DNA from: Intrasporangium flavum
Lineage (GTDB): Bacteria; Actinomycetota; Actinomycetes; Actinomycetales; Dermatophilaceae
NCBI RefSeq assembly: GCF_001956915.1
Contig: NZ_MLJO01000002.1
Location: 103,917-167,916, forward strand
Direction of reading: 5' to 3'
Length of the DNA stretch: 64,000 nucleotides
Shown here: piece after piece, positions 1-7,659 of the stretch
Position numbering within the stretch: the first letter of the stretch is position 1
How the letters are laid out: the number at the start of each line of letters is the position of its first letter
Position numbers and translations under genes: made by a program
The notes under the pieces: model-generated
The model's database searches: none
Told to the model about the DNA's origin: nothing
Seen by the model: the letters and a program-made list of their open reading frames with translations, nothing else

Positions 1-880
1 GCCGGGCCCCGTCCGCACCGAGCGCGTCGCCGGCGTCGACGGCCCGGGCCGCGTCGGCCAAGGTGGTCGACGCGACGTGCAGCGCCGCGTCGACGGCGCC
101 GAGGTGCATGAGGGCGACCTGGTCGGGCGCCCGCCGCCGGCACTGGTCGAGCAGCCTCCCCGCCACGGCGCACGCGCCGCCGAACCACACGGCGGCCACG
201 CCGATGCCGCCCCAGGCGAAGCCGGGCCGCTCGAGGTACCAGCCGGGTTCGCCCACGGGCACGGCCTCGGCGTCGTCGAAGGCGACCGGCCCGCTCGGCA
301 CGGCCGCGAGTCCGCGGGCGACCCACGGCACGGGCTCGACGCGCGTGGCGCCGGTGCGCAGGTCGACCGCGTAGAGGCGTCGGCGCTCGTCGTCGCACCA
401 GGCCGTGACCAGCGCGTGGCTCAGGGTGCCGGCGAGCGAGCACCACGGCTTGGTGCCGACGAGGTGCGTGATCCCGCCGATCGGGTGGGCCGTCAGCCGC
501 GTGCCCGGTCCCTCGGCCGCGAAGACGCCCCACGTCTGGCCGTCCGCCACGACCGGCACGTCGTACCCGGCGGCAATCGCCTCCGCCAGGATCGCGCGGG
601 CGTCGAGGTGGGGTTCGAGGGCGCGTGCCACGGTGAGGTCACCGGCCGCGACGTTCGCGAGGGCCGCCCAGAGGGTCGCGGTCGCGCCTGCGCCCGGCAG
701 CGGGAACGATTCGGGTGCAAGGGATCCCAGCTCGAGACCCGCTGCGGGGTCACCGGCTCGCTCGAGGGCCTGCTGCCGCAGGTGCGATGCCCGGCCGCCG
801 AGTGACGATCCGTGGACCGCGGGCGTGAACACGGCCGGGCCCGAGGACCCTTCGGGGCGTGGGGTGCCCGGTCGCGTCAC
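1..880 (-). CDS. acyl-CoA dehydrogenase family protein (3' end cut off)
   Basis: The gene runs off the window edge, so only the first 293 codons are visible. The visible protein matches the acyl-CoA dehydrogenase fold: a helical N-terminal part, a beta middle part containing THLVGTKPWCSLA (the usual G-x-K-x-W-x-S-x-A pattern around the flavin), and a helical C-terminal part with HLGAVDAALH. Members oxidise acyl-CoA thioesters with FAD; the substrate cannot be told. I chose the GTG at 880 because GGGAGG lies seven bases upstream; an in-frame GTG at 832 is the alternative. A weak SigB-like promoter candidate lies near 979-1004. The C-terminus and catalytic base cannot be checked. Confidence 0.8.
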   Translation of the reverse strand, partial: MTRPGTPRPEGSSGPAVFTPAVHGSSLGGRASHLRQQALERAGDPAAGLELGSLAPESFPLPGAGATATLWAALANVAAGDLTVARALEPHLDARAILAEAIAAGYDVPVVADGQTWGVFAAEGPGTRLTAHPIGGITHLVGTKPWCSLAGTLSHALVTAWCDDERRRLYAVDLRTGATRVEPVPWVARGLAAVPSGPVAFDDAEAVPVGEPGWYLERPGFAWGGIGVAAVWFGGACAVAGRLLDQCRRRAPDQVALMHLGAVDAALHVASTTLADAARAVDAGDALGADGAR

Positions 881-1170
881 GCGGTGCCCTCCCGGGGCGT
901 ACGTCGCCGGCGCGCTCGGGGCCACGGGCGTCCTCCATCGTCGGTGCGAGGGGCCGGCCCCCTGCGGTCGAGCACCCCGTACCCCGCGGGCGGCGCGCTG
1001 ACGCACCGCACAGGCAGGTGGTCCGAGAGCGCGCGCCAGGACGACGCCGCCCCGACTGCGCTTCTGAACCAGGACGACGCCGCCGTGGTGCGCTTACCCC
1101 GCGCGGGCCCGTCCGATTCAGGGTCGTTGTCGCACGGTCGGGTTCGGCTGTGGGTGGCGGGTCCGAGAGG

Positions 1171-2151
1171 TTAGCCTCGCACCCGGCGGCGGTCGTCCTG
1201 GAGGGTCTCGTGAGGGGCCTCGCCGAACCGGCGCCGGTACGCGGCGGCGAACCGACCCTGGTGGTAGAAGCCCCACCTCATCGCGACGTCGGTCACGGTC
1301 GTCCCGTCGTCGCGCTGCCCGAGGGAGAGGTCGCGACGAGCACGGTCGAGGCGGACCCGGCGCAGGTACTCCGACGGGGTCGTCTCGAGGTGGCGCCGGA
1401 ACGCCTGCTGCAGCGCCCGCGGCGTCACCCCGGCCGCGTCGGCCAGCTCGGCGAGCGTGAGGGGGTCGGCCGCGTGGGCCTCGATGTGGTCGAGGGCCCG
1501 CGACAGGGCTGTCGAGGACGCCGCGTCCTCGCGGTCGGCGACGGTCGGGCTGATGTCCGCCGTCGTGGGGAAGGCGTGGAGCACGGCGGTGGCGACGGCG
1601 TGCGACACCGCCTGGCGTGACAGGGCGTGCTCGGCGGTCGCCGGGTGGGCCAGGGCACGTGCGGCGTCCTCGATCGCCTCGCTCAGCGCGCGGCCGCGTC
1701 GGGCCGTCAGCGGACGGTGGTCGAGCAGCCGGACGGGCGACAGGTCATCGTCCCGGCCCGGGGCCAGCTCGGTGAGCAGCTGGGGGTCGAACATCGTGAC
1801 GCTGTAGCGGGCGCGGTCCACGGTCCCGGCGTACGGCCGGTCCGGCGGGGCCAGGGTGAACACCTCGCCCGCCCCGAAGGACCGACTCCGGCGGCCGCCC
1901 CCCACCCGATGGCCGGCGATGGCGCCCTCGTGGACGCTGCACAGGCTGATCCGACCGAGCGGGAGCACGTCGTAGCGCATGGTGAAACCGACGTCGAGGT
2001 GGTCGATGCTGAGGGCGTCCGGCCCCTCGACCCGGTCGACGTGGGCGTGCGGGTCGGGCGTCGTGCTCCCGATCCGCATCGGTGCGTAGGCGTCGCTGAG
2101 GAACGCCTCGATCCGACCGAGATCGGTGCTGTCGAAGACCACGGAGTCCAT
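1171..2151 (-). CDS. AraC family transcriptional regulator
   Basis: This 326-residue protein has an N-terminal sensor region of the AraC-binding-like type (about residues 20-190) and a C-terminal double helix-turn-helix (about residues 225-320). The latter carries the family patterns LTLAELADAAGVTPRALQQAFRR and VAMRWGFYHQGRFAAAYRRRFG. The reading frame stays open far upstream, but the added peptide is low-complexity. The ATG at 2151 begins a typical sensor-domain sequence, so I use it. It points away from the GAF-ANTAR genes and toward the acyl-CoA dehydrogenase. The effector and target genes are unknown. Confidence 0.85.
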   Translation of the reverse strand: MDSVVFDSTDLGRIEAFLSDAYAPMRIGSTTPDPHAHVDRVEGPDALSIDHLDVGFTMRYDVLPLGRISLCSVHEGAIAGHRVGGGRRSRSFGAGEVFTLAPPDRPYAGTVDRARYSVTMFDPQLLTELAPGRDDDLSPVRLLDHRPLTARRGRALSEAIEDAARALAHPATAEHALSRQAVSHAVATAVLHAFPTTADISPTVADREDAASSTALSRALDHIEAHAADPLTLAELADAAGVTPRALQQAFRRHLETTPSEYLRRVRLDRARRDLSLGQRDDGTTVTDVAMRWGFYHQGRFAAAYRRRFGEAPHETLQDDRRRVRG

Positions 2152-2357
2152 GGCACGTCCGTTCGCGTGCGGCCTGACGGCCGTCGGTGTCCCTCGAGGT
2201 CGAGGGGACGGGCGAGCCGCGGTCTGACCCCACGCCGTCACCTCGAAAGTACCCCCTCCCGAGCCTTCGGGCGCCTTTCGTGCCTCGCGGATCTGCTCGG
2301 GCATCCGTTCGGGCGTCCGCTCGGGACTCGCTGGGGGCGACAGGGCGGGGCACCCGT

Positions 2358-2387
2358 TTGCCTCGTTCGTCGGGCATCGTTTAGGTT
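2358..2387 (+). promoter_or_regulatory. candidate housekeeping promoter before the ANTAR cluster
   Basis: TTGCCT (2358-2363) and TAGGTT (2382-2387) are separated by 18 bases, a plausible primary-sigma promoter. It is the best promoter I see in the 338-base gap from 2152 to 2489. That gap also holds three imperfect 12-bp direct repeats (about 2295-2330) and a perfect 8-bp hairpin, GCACCACG with CGTGGTGC (2451-2471), in what would be the leader. I see no other gene in the gap. Confidence 0.4.
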
Positions 2388-2489
2388 CGAGCCGGGCGCA
2401 CCTCCCTGCGCCCCATTCGAGTTGCCCGACCGCCTTGTGTCCGCGGTCCTGCACCACGTGCCCCGTGGTGCCCAGGATCGGAGAGTCAC

Positions 2490-2579
2490 ATGCCTGCGTG
2501 CCGTCGGTGCCCGTCGCAGCCCCGCCGTGGGGTGGACCCCCGGCCGAGCGCCCGCGTGCGACGGGTGGGTTCGCGGTGA
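2490..2579 (+). CDS. candidate 29-residue upstream ORF
   Basis: An ATG at 2490 follows a good ribosome site (GGAGAG, four-base spacer) and opens a 29-codon frame. The peptide is arginine-rich with a CRRC pair near its N-terminus. Its TGA stop overlaps the GTG start of the GAF-ANTAR gene as GTGA, the arrangement used elsewhere in this window for coupled genes. The GAF-ANTAR start itself has no clear ribosome site, so re-initiation after this small ORF is plausible. No family is recognised and the peptide may be only a leader. Confidence 0.4.
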   Translation: MPACRRCPSQPRRGVDPRPSARVRRVGSR

Positions 2580-3298
2580 CCGACGGGCTCAACCCCGCGG
2601 CCCTGGCCGCCAGCCTGCGCCGCCTCGACGAGCGCGGCGACCCGAGCGCCCTGCGCCCCTCGCTCCAGCGGGTCATCGAGGCCTGCGACCAGCTCTTCGA
2701 CGTCGACGGCAGCGGCCTGATGCTGACCGACGAGCACGGCGACCTGCACTACACGGCGGCCTCCGACGGCCCCGGCACCCTCCTCGAGCAGGCACAGGTC
2801 GAGACCGGCCAGGGCCCCTGCATCGACACCTTCACCCACGACCTCGCGGTGGAGACACCTGACGTCGTGACGGACTCCCGCTGGCCCGACCTCGGACGCC
2901 GGCTCGAGGGGCTCGGGGTCGCCGCGGTGCTCGGCGTCCCCGTGCACCTCGCGGGGGTCTGCGTGGGCAGCCTCAACCTCTACCGCGCGCGTGCCGGGGC
3001 GTGGGCCGACGCCCAGCAGCCCGCGCTCGAGAAGTTCGCCGAGGTCGCCGAGACGATGATGTCGGCGGCGATTGCGGCCGACCGCGCGGGCGAGGTGGCG
3101 AGCCAGCTGTCCTACGCCCTCGACTACCGCGCCCCGATCGAGCGCAGCGTCGGCTTCCTCATGGGCCGCGACGGGATGTCGCAGCCCGACGCGTTCAACC
3201 TGCTTCGCTCGACCGCGCGCAACAGCCGGCGCAAGGTCGCGGACGTCGCCGAGCACCTGCTCGGCACAGGCCTGTTGCCGGGAGAGGAGCGCACGTGA
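2576..3298 (+). CDS. GAF and ANTAR domain-containing protein
   Basis: The 240-residue protein has a GAF domain (about residues 20-160) with family patterns such as GSGLMLTDEHG, ETGQGPCIDTF and LGVPVHL. A C-terminal ANTAR domain (about 170-235) shows APIERSVGFLMGRDGMSQPDAF. ANTAR domains bind paired hairpins in mRNA and act as antiterminators, and GAF domains sense small ligands or redox state, so this is probably a signal-responsive RNA-binding regulator. The GTG at 2576 overlaps the stop of the upstream small ORF. The end overlaps the next gene by GTGA. The third ANTAR gene in the cluster is a close paralogue. Confidence 0.88.
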   Translation: MTDGLNPAALAASLRRLDERGDPSALRPSLQRVIEACDQLFDVDGSGLMLTDEHGDLHYTAASDGPGTLLEQAQVETGQGPCIDTFTHDLAVETPDVVTDSRWPDLGRRLEGLGVAAVLGVPVHLAGVCVGSLNLYRARAGAWADAQQPALEKFAEVAETMMSAAIAADRAGEVASQLSYALDYRAPIERSVGFLMGRDGMSQPDAFNLLRSTARNSRRKVADVAEHLLGTGLLPGEERT

Positions 3299-3828
3299 GC
3301 CCCGAGAACCCCGAGGACCCCGAGGTCCTGCTGCAGCCCCGGTCGGCCGCCCCGGCGACAGCGGCCGGCGGCCTGCTCGACGGTCACCCCGGCCCTCCCG
3401 CGCCCCGTGTCGCCGGGCCGGTGCTGCGGCCGGAGGCACTCGATGCCCTCCAGCGCCTCGTCGACGCCCTCGTCGACGAGCCCGGCGGCAGCGAGGACGA
3501 GGCCCCCGCGGACCGTGTCCCCACGGCCGAGCTCGACGACGTCGTGCGGCTCCTCGGCGGCGAGGGCGGCCCGGTGCCGGAGGTGCTGCTCCTCGCGCAC
3601 CGGGCGGTGGCCCTCCGCCTCGAGCGGGACAACCTGCGCGTCGCGCTCGAGACGAACCGCTCGATCAGCGCCGCAGTCGGGGTGCTCATGGGCCTGCACC
3701 ACGTGACCCAGGACGACGCCTTCGACCTGCTCGTGCGCGCGAGCCAGAACCGCAACCGCAAGCTGCGGGACATCGCCGAGGACGTCATCCGGACCGGCGT
3801 GCTCCCCGCCTCGGAGGAGCCGGAGTGA
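3295..3828 (+). CDS. ANTAR domain-containing protein
   Basis: This 177-residue protein starts at a GTG overlapping the previous stop (GTGA), so the two genes are surely translated together. The first half is proline- and acid-rich with no domain I recognise. The C-terminal 60 residues form an ANTAR domain: a leading helix, then NRSISAAVGVLMGLHHVTQDDAF and NRKLRDIAEDVI. It lacks a GAF sensor and may work with its neighbour as an RNA-binding partner. The partner and RNA target are unknown. Confidence 0.8.
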   Translation: MSPENPEDPEVLLQPRSAAPATAAGGLLDGHPGPPAPRVAGPVLRPEALDALQRLVDALVDEPGGSEDEAPADRVPTAELDDVVRLLGGEGGPVPEVLLLAHRAVALRLERDNLRVALETNRSISAAVGVLMGLHHVTQDDAFDLLVRASQNRNRKLRDIAEDVIRTGVLPASEEPE

Positions 3829-3842
3829 GGGCGTTCGAGGCT

Positions 3843-3868
3843 GTCTGACAAGCCGAGGGCGCGGGTAG
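3843..3868 (+). promoter_or_regulatory. candidate SigB-type promoter for the second GAF-ANTAR gene
   Basis: GTCT (3843-3846), a 16-base spacer and GGGTAG (3863-3868) fit the relaxed actinobacterial SigB pattern GNNT-N14-16-GGGTA. It ends about 35 bases before the chosen ATG and about 20 before the alternative GTG. The minus-35 box is one base away from GTTT, so this is weaker than the strict copies near 5.9, 10.1 and 54.2 kb. Confidence 0.45.
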
Positions 3869-3903
3869 CGTCGACACGTACCCGATCCGTGAGCGAGGCT
3901 CCG

Positions 3904-4728
3904 ATGACGTCCCAGGCCGAGTCCGGCCGTCCCAGCCCGACCGTCGACCCTTCGGCGCTCGCGACCCGTCTGGCCGCGGTGGCCGACAGCGACGGCCAGG
4001 CCCTGCTCGAGCCCTCCCTGCGCAGCATCGCGGTGGCGTGCGACGACCTCTTCCGCGTGGACGGGACGGGCATCATGCTCGCCGACGAGTCGGGCGAGCT
4101 GCGCTACGTCGTGGCCACCGACGACGTCGGTCGTCGCCTCGAGCAGGCGCAGCTGCAGACCTCCGAGGGCCCGTGCATCGACGCGTTCGTGCGGGGTGGA
4201 CCCGTGACCGTCCCGGACCTCGCCGTCGACCGACGGTGGGTGCGGTTGGCGCGAGCCTTGTCCGACAGCGAGATCCGTGCGGTTCTCGGAGTGCCGATCA
4301 ACCTCGGCGGCGCTCCGGTCGGCACCCTCAACGTGTATCGGACCGAGGAGACGGTGTGGGGCGAGGACGTCGCCGCGGCCCTGGTTCGGTTCGCCGAGGT
4401 CGCCGAGCAGCTGATGGGAGCCGCCGTCGCGGCCGAGCGGGCCGGGGCCCTGGCCGCCCAGCTGACCTACGCCCTCGAGTACCGCGCCCCCATCGAGCGC
4501 GCCGTCGGCTTCCTCATGGCGCGCGGCGGCCTGACGCAGCCCGACGCGTTCGAACTGCTGCGGTCCACGGCACGCAGCAGTCGTCGACGCATCGGTGAGG
4601 TCGCGAACGCGGTGCTCGCGTCCGCCGACGGGGCTGACGGCGCGTCCGGCGACGGGTCCGGCTCCGACGCGTCTTTCGAGCGCGGGGTGCCCGTCCGACG
4701 CCGTTCCGGGCCGCCCGGCGGCCGCTGA
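3904..4728 (+). CDS. GAF and ANTAR domain-containing protein (second copy)
   Basis: This 274-residue paralogue of the protein at 2576-3298 has the same layout: a GAF domain (about residues 25-165) with GTGIMLADESG and SEGPCIDAF, then an ANTAR domain (about 175-240) with APIERAVGFLMARGGLTQPDAF. A disordered Gly/Ser/Asp-rich tail of about 30 residues follows. I chose the ATG at 3904 because GCGAGG sits five bases upstream; a GTG at 3889 adds five residues. It has its own SigB-like promoter candidate and is followed by a strong bidirectional terminator, so it may be transcribed apart from the first two ANTAR genes. Confidence 0.88.
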   Translation: MTSQAESGRPSPTVDPSALATRLAAVADSDGQALLEPSLRSIAVACDDLFRVDGTGIMLADESGELRYVVATDDVGRRLEQAQLQTSEGPCIDAFVRGGPVTVPDLAVDRRWVRLARALSDSEIRAVLGVPINLGGAPVGTLNVYRTEETVWGEDVAAALVRFAEVAEQLMGAAVAAERAGALAAQLTYALEYRAPIERAVGFLMARGGLTQPDAFELLRSTARSSRRRIGEVANAVLASADGADGASGDGSGSDASFERGVPVRRRSGPPGGR

Positions 4729-4778
4729 GCGATCTGCTGAGCGACCCGCCGGGCGATCGGCCGGGCCGGGCCCCGAGG

Positions 4779-4818
4779 GTGTCCCCGGGGCCCGGAAGTC
4801 CCCCGGCCCCGGGGACAC
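4779..4818. terminator. bidirectional terminator between converging genes
   Basis: A perfect 14-bp stem, GTGTCCCCGGGGCC (4779-4792) with its complement at 4805-4818, lies between the second GAF-ANTAR gene and the sigma factor gene, which converge here. There is no T-run, so it is called by position and stem strength only. Confidence 0.6.
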
Positions 4819-4836
4819 GTGCAGGGGGCTCGGCGC

Positions 4837-5763
4837 TCAGCCGGCGAGCGGTTCGGGCTCCCCGAGCTCGTCGCGCAGCTGCTGGAAGGTGCGCCCGAGC
4901 AGCCGGGACACCTGCATCTGGGTGGCGCCGAGCTCGGCGGCGATCTCGCGCTGGGTCCGGTCCTCGACGAAGCGCAGGTGCAGCACCCGGCGGGTCCGCG
5001 GGGACAGGGACGCCAGGGCGCGGCCGAGGTCGACGTGGTCGCAGAGCCGCTCGAGGTCGGGGTCGTCCTCGCACACGGCGTCGGCCACGTGGTTCTGCTC
5101 GCCCGTCGTGGTCGGCAGGTCGATGGACAGCGGCCGGAAGCTCGAGTCCGAACCCTCGGCCTCGCCCATGGAGACCGTGTCGACGCCGAGCGCGTCCGCG
5201 AGCTCGTCTCGGGTCGGGGTGCGGCCCAGCTCGTGGGTGACCACCTCACGTTTCTGGCGCAGGGCGAGGCGCAGCTCCTGCACCCGGCGGGACGGGCGCA
5301 CGACCCAGCCGTGGTCGCGGAAGTGGCGCTTGAGCTCGCCAGAGACCGTGGGCACGGCGTAGCCGGCGAAGGAGGCACCGACCCGCGGGCGGTAGCGGCG
5401 GATCGCCTTGAGCAGGGCCAGGCGGGCGACCTGGAGCAGGTCGTCGCGCTCGATGCCGCGGTTGCAGTAGCGGCGGGCGAGGCCGTCGCAGAGGTCGGCG
5501 TGCAGCGCGAAGATCTGGTCGACGACGCGATGGCCCTCCGGGGTGTCGGCGCCACCGGCCTCGGCCAGCTCGGCGAAGAGGGCATCGGTACGGGCGTCGC
5601 GCTGCGCGTGGACGCGTGCGGACTCGGCCCGCAGCTCGGTGCGGTCCCGCCGGTTGGTGTCCGCGAGGGCGCCTCCGGAGGTCCCTCCGGGTGTTTCACG
5701 GGGCGTCTCGACCGTGCGGGCGGGTGTGCGGACAGGGGTGGACGTACGGGTGGAAACGGTCAT
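4837..5763 (-). CDS. SigB/SigF/SigG family RNA polymerase sigma factor
   Basis: The 308-residue protein is a sigma-70 factor of the general-stress type. Region 2 contains the core-binding and minus-10 reading segment (RDDLLQVARLALLKAIRRYRP, then FAGYAVPTVSGELKRHFRDHGW). Region 3 begins at PSRRVQELRLALRQ, and region 4 ends the protein with QREIAAELGATQMQVSRLLG. A disordered N-terminal 60 residues is extra. The ATG at 5763 has GGAGGACC just upstream. No anti-sigma kinase or antagonist gene adjoins it. SigB-type promoter motifs cluster around it, which suggests the regulon it reads. Confidence 0.9.
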   Translation of the reverse strand: MTVSTRTSTPVRTPARTVETPRETPGGTSGGALADTNRRDRTELRAESARVHAQRDARTDALFAELAEAGGADTPEGHRVVDQIFALHADLCDGLARRYCNRGIERDDLLQVARLALLKAIRRYRPRVGASFAGYAVPTVSGELKRHFRDHGWVVRPSRRVQELRLALRQKREVVTHELGRTPTRDELADALGVDTVSMGEAEGSDSSFRPLSIDLPTTTGEQNHVADAVCEDDPDLERLCDHVDLGRALASLSPRTRRVLHLRFVEDRTQREIAAELGATQMQVSRLLGRTFQQLRDELGEPEPLAG

Positions 5764-5889
5764 GCCGGTCCTCCGTCGTTTGGTACGACAAGAGTCGGCA
5801 CGTGATTGGACCGCTCGAATCTCCTTCGACCCTCGCACCGCGGTGACCGAGGGAAAAGCCGAAATGCGAAGCCTCGGGCCCCGGATGGC

Positions 5890-5914
5890 GTTTGCGCGGC
5901 GCCGCCTCGGGTAG
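5890..5914 (+). promoter_or_regulatory. strict SigB-type promoter for the SDR stress gene
   Basis: GTTT (5890-5893), a 15-base spacer and GGGTAG (5909-5914) match the actinobacterial SigB/SigF consensus. It ends 60 bases before the SDR start codon, and the SigB-type factor gene is divergent just upstream. The 127 bases between the two start regions hold nothing else I can name. Confidence 0.75.
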
Positions 5915-5974
5915 TTGCCGGTCGGGAGCACGTCGGCGCGAGGCGCCGGGCCCGCGAGCGGTCAGGAGGAAGTC

Positions 5975-6880
5975 ATGGCGTCGTCCGAGATCGGCGAGCG
6001 CGCAGCGGCCATGGTGCGAGACGACGAGCGCGGGGGTTTCCCGCCCCAGCAGGAGCCGCCAGGGCTGACGAGCCGGATGCAGCCGGTGCCGGACCACGGT
6101 GAGACCACCTACGTGGGACACGGCCGCCTCACCGGGATGAAGGCGCTCGTCACCGGAGGGGACTCCGGGATCGGCCGAGCCGTCGCGATCGCCTTCGCCC
6201 GCGAGGGCGCCGACGTGGCCATCAGCTACCTCGAGCCCGAGCAGTCCGACGCCGAGGACACCCTGGAGTGGATCCGCCGCGAAGGTCGCACCGGCGCCCT
6301 GCTGCCCGGCGACCTGACCCAGCGGCAGACCTGTCTGCAGGTCGTCGCCGACACGGTGCGCGAGCTCGGCGGCCTCGACATCCTCGTCAACAACGCCGGG
6401 TTCCACTGGGACAAGGGGGCCAAGGGCCTCGAGGGCCTCCAGCCCGACAACGTCCACCGGGTCCTCGGCACCAACCTCGAGGCGGTGCTCTGGCTCTGCC
6501 AGGCGGCGCTGCCGCACCTCGGTCCGGGGTCGTGCATCATCAACACCACCTCGATCCAGGCCTACGACCCGTCCCCGAGCCTGCTCGACTACGCCGCCAC
6601 GAAGGCCGCTCTGAACAACCTGACCGTAAACCTCGCGGCGTCATTGGGGCCCAAGGGAATCCGCGTCAACGCCGTGGCACCGGGCCCGATCTGGACACCG
6701 CTGCAGCCTGCCACGCGCGAGGCGGACAAGATCGAGACCTTCGGCGCGCAGACGCCACTCGGCCGGGCCGGCCAGCCGGCGGAGGTGGCGCCGGCGTACG
6801 TCTTCCTCGCCTCCCCGAGCGACGCGAGCTACGTGTCGGGCACCGTGCTCGGCGTCACCGGTGGCGGGGCGGTGTTCTGA
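5975..6880 (+). CDS. SDR family oxidoreductase, general-stress type
   Basis: The 301-residue enzyme has a short-chain dehydrogenase core. The nucleotide site is TGGDSGIGRA, NNAG follows strand four, the catalytic Ser lies in INTTSIQAY and the YAATK motif supplies Tyr and Lys. The N-terminal 45-residue extension and the overall sequence resemble the Bacillus general stress protein 39 (YdaD) group, oxidoreductases of unsettled substrate. The ATG at 5975 follows AGGAGGAAGTC, an excellent ribosome site. A strict SigB-type promoter lies 60 bases upstream, and the UdgX-like gene follows 19 bases after its stop, so the two are probably one stress operon. Confidence 0.88.
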   Translation: MASSEIGERAAAMVRDDERGGFPPQQEPPGLTSRMQPVPDHGETTYVGHGRLTGMKALVTGGDSGIGRAVAIAFAREGADVAISYLEPEQSDAEDTLEWIRREGRTGALLPGDLTQRQTCLQVVADTVRELGGLDILVNNAGFHWDKGAKGLEGLQPDNVHRVLGTNLEAVLWLCQAALPHLGPGSCIINTTSIQAYDPSPSLLDYAATKAALNNLTVNLAASLGPKGIRVNAVAPGPIWTPLQPATREADKIETFGAQTPLGRAGQPAEVAPAYVFLASPSDASYVSGTVLGVTGGGAVF

Positions 6881-6899
6881 TGCCCGCCACCGCGGGCCC

Positions 6900-7604
6900 A
6901 TGAGCTCCTCGGGCCGTGGAGCGGCCACCGCCCCTCCCCACCGCCCACGGCCCGAGGACTTTCCCGGCGCGGCGCAGTGGGTGCCGCCGAGGGCGTCCGT
7001 CGCCGAGCTGCGGGCCGCCGTCAACGACTGCCGCGGGTGCGACCTGTTCCTCGCGTCGTGCCAGGCGGTCATGGGCGAGGGCCCGCCCGACGCGCACGTC
7101 ATGGTGGTCGGGGAGCAGCCCGGTGACCAGGAGGACCTGGCCGGCCGACCGTTCGTGGGCCCGGCCGGCCGGCTGCTCGACTGGGCGCTGGCCGACGCCG
7201 GGTTCGACCCGGGCGCCGTCTTCCGCACCAACGTCGTCAAGCACTTCCGCCACACGCAGCGGGGGAAGCGGCGCATCCACGAGGGCCCGTCGCGCTGGCA
7301 CGTGGCCGCCTGTGAGCCGTGGTTGCTGGCCGAGCTCGGCGCCGTCCGCCCGTCCGTGGTGGTCCTCCTGGGCGCCACGGCGGGCCAGGCGGTGTTCGGC
7401 ACCTCCTTCCGGGTCGGTGCCATGCGCGGTCGTCGGCTCGAGTGGCCCGCCGAGCACCCGTCGGCGTGGGCGCCGACCGCCGTGGTGGCGACCGCCCACC
7501 CCTCCTCCGTGCTCCGGTCCCGCAGGCGCGACGAGGACCTGTCCGTCCTCGTGGCCGACCTCGTCATGGCGCGGCAGCTGCTCGATGACCTGTCCGAGGA
7601 CTGA
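6900..7604 (+). CDS. udgX: UdgX-like uracil-DNA glycosylase
   Basis: The 234-residue protein belongs to the uracil-DNA glycosylase superfamily near family 4. It has the active-site motif GEQPGDQEDLAGRPFVGPAG (from about residue 66), an early Cys pair (CRGC) and a later CEPW consistent with the iron-sulfur ligands, and HPSS near residue 200. It also carries KRRIH (about residues 123-127), the inserted loop that defines UdgX, whose histidine forms a covalent bond with abasic DNA after uracil removal in Mycobacterium. Location behind a SigB-controlled SDR gene suggests a role in stress repair. The start could also be the GTG at 6861, overlapping the SDR gene. Confidence 0.85.
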   Translation: MSSSGRGAATAPPHRPRPEDFPGAAQWVPPRASVAELRAAVNDCRGCDLFLASCQAVMGEGPPDAHVMVVGEQPGDQEDLAGRPFVGPAGRLLDWALADAGFDPGAVFRTNVVKHFRHTQRGKRRIHEGPSRWHVAACEPWLLAELGAVRPSVVVLLGATAGQAVFGTSFRVGAMRGRRLEWPAEHPSAWAPTAVVATAHPSSVLRSRRRDEDLSVLVADLVMARQLLDDLSED

Positions 7605-7623
7605 CGGACCGGCCCACGGGTAG
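7599..7623 (+). promoter_or_regulatory. candidate SigB-type promoter (relaxed)
   Basis: GACT (7599-7602), a 15-base spacer and GGGTAG (7618-7623) fit the relaxed GNNT-N15-GGGTA form. It overlaps the end of the udgX-like gene and stops 36 bases before the flavoprotein start. The minus-35 part is degenerate. Confidence 0.4.
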
Positions 7624-7659
7624 GGGGCCGGGGACCACCCGTCACGAGAAGGAGCCCCC

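Noticed and set aside
77..1001. Long plus-strand open frames over the first kilobase
   Set aside because: They are shadows of the minus-strand acyl-CoA dehydrogenase; their products are arginine/alanine-rich with no family features.
979..1004. GCGT-N16-GGGTAC on the minus strand upstream of the acyl-CoA dehydrogenase as a SigB promoter
   Set aside because: Only the relaxed pattern is met and GGGTA alone is common in this GC-rich DNA; about 100 bases from the start codon. Not strong enough to list as a feature.
2451..2471. Leader hairpin as an ANTAR RNA target
   Set aside because: Known targets are paired hairpins with six-base loops; this is a single hairpin with a five-base loop.
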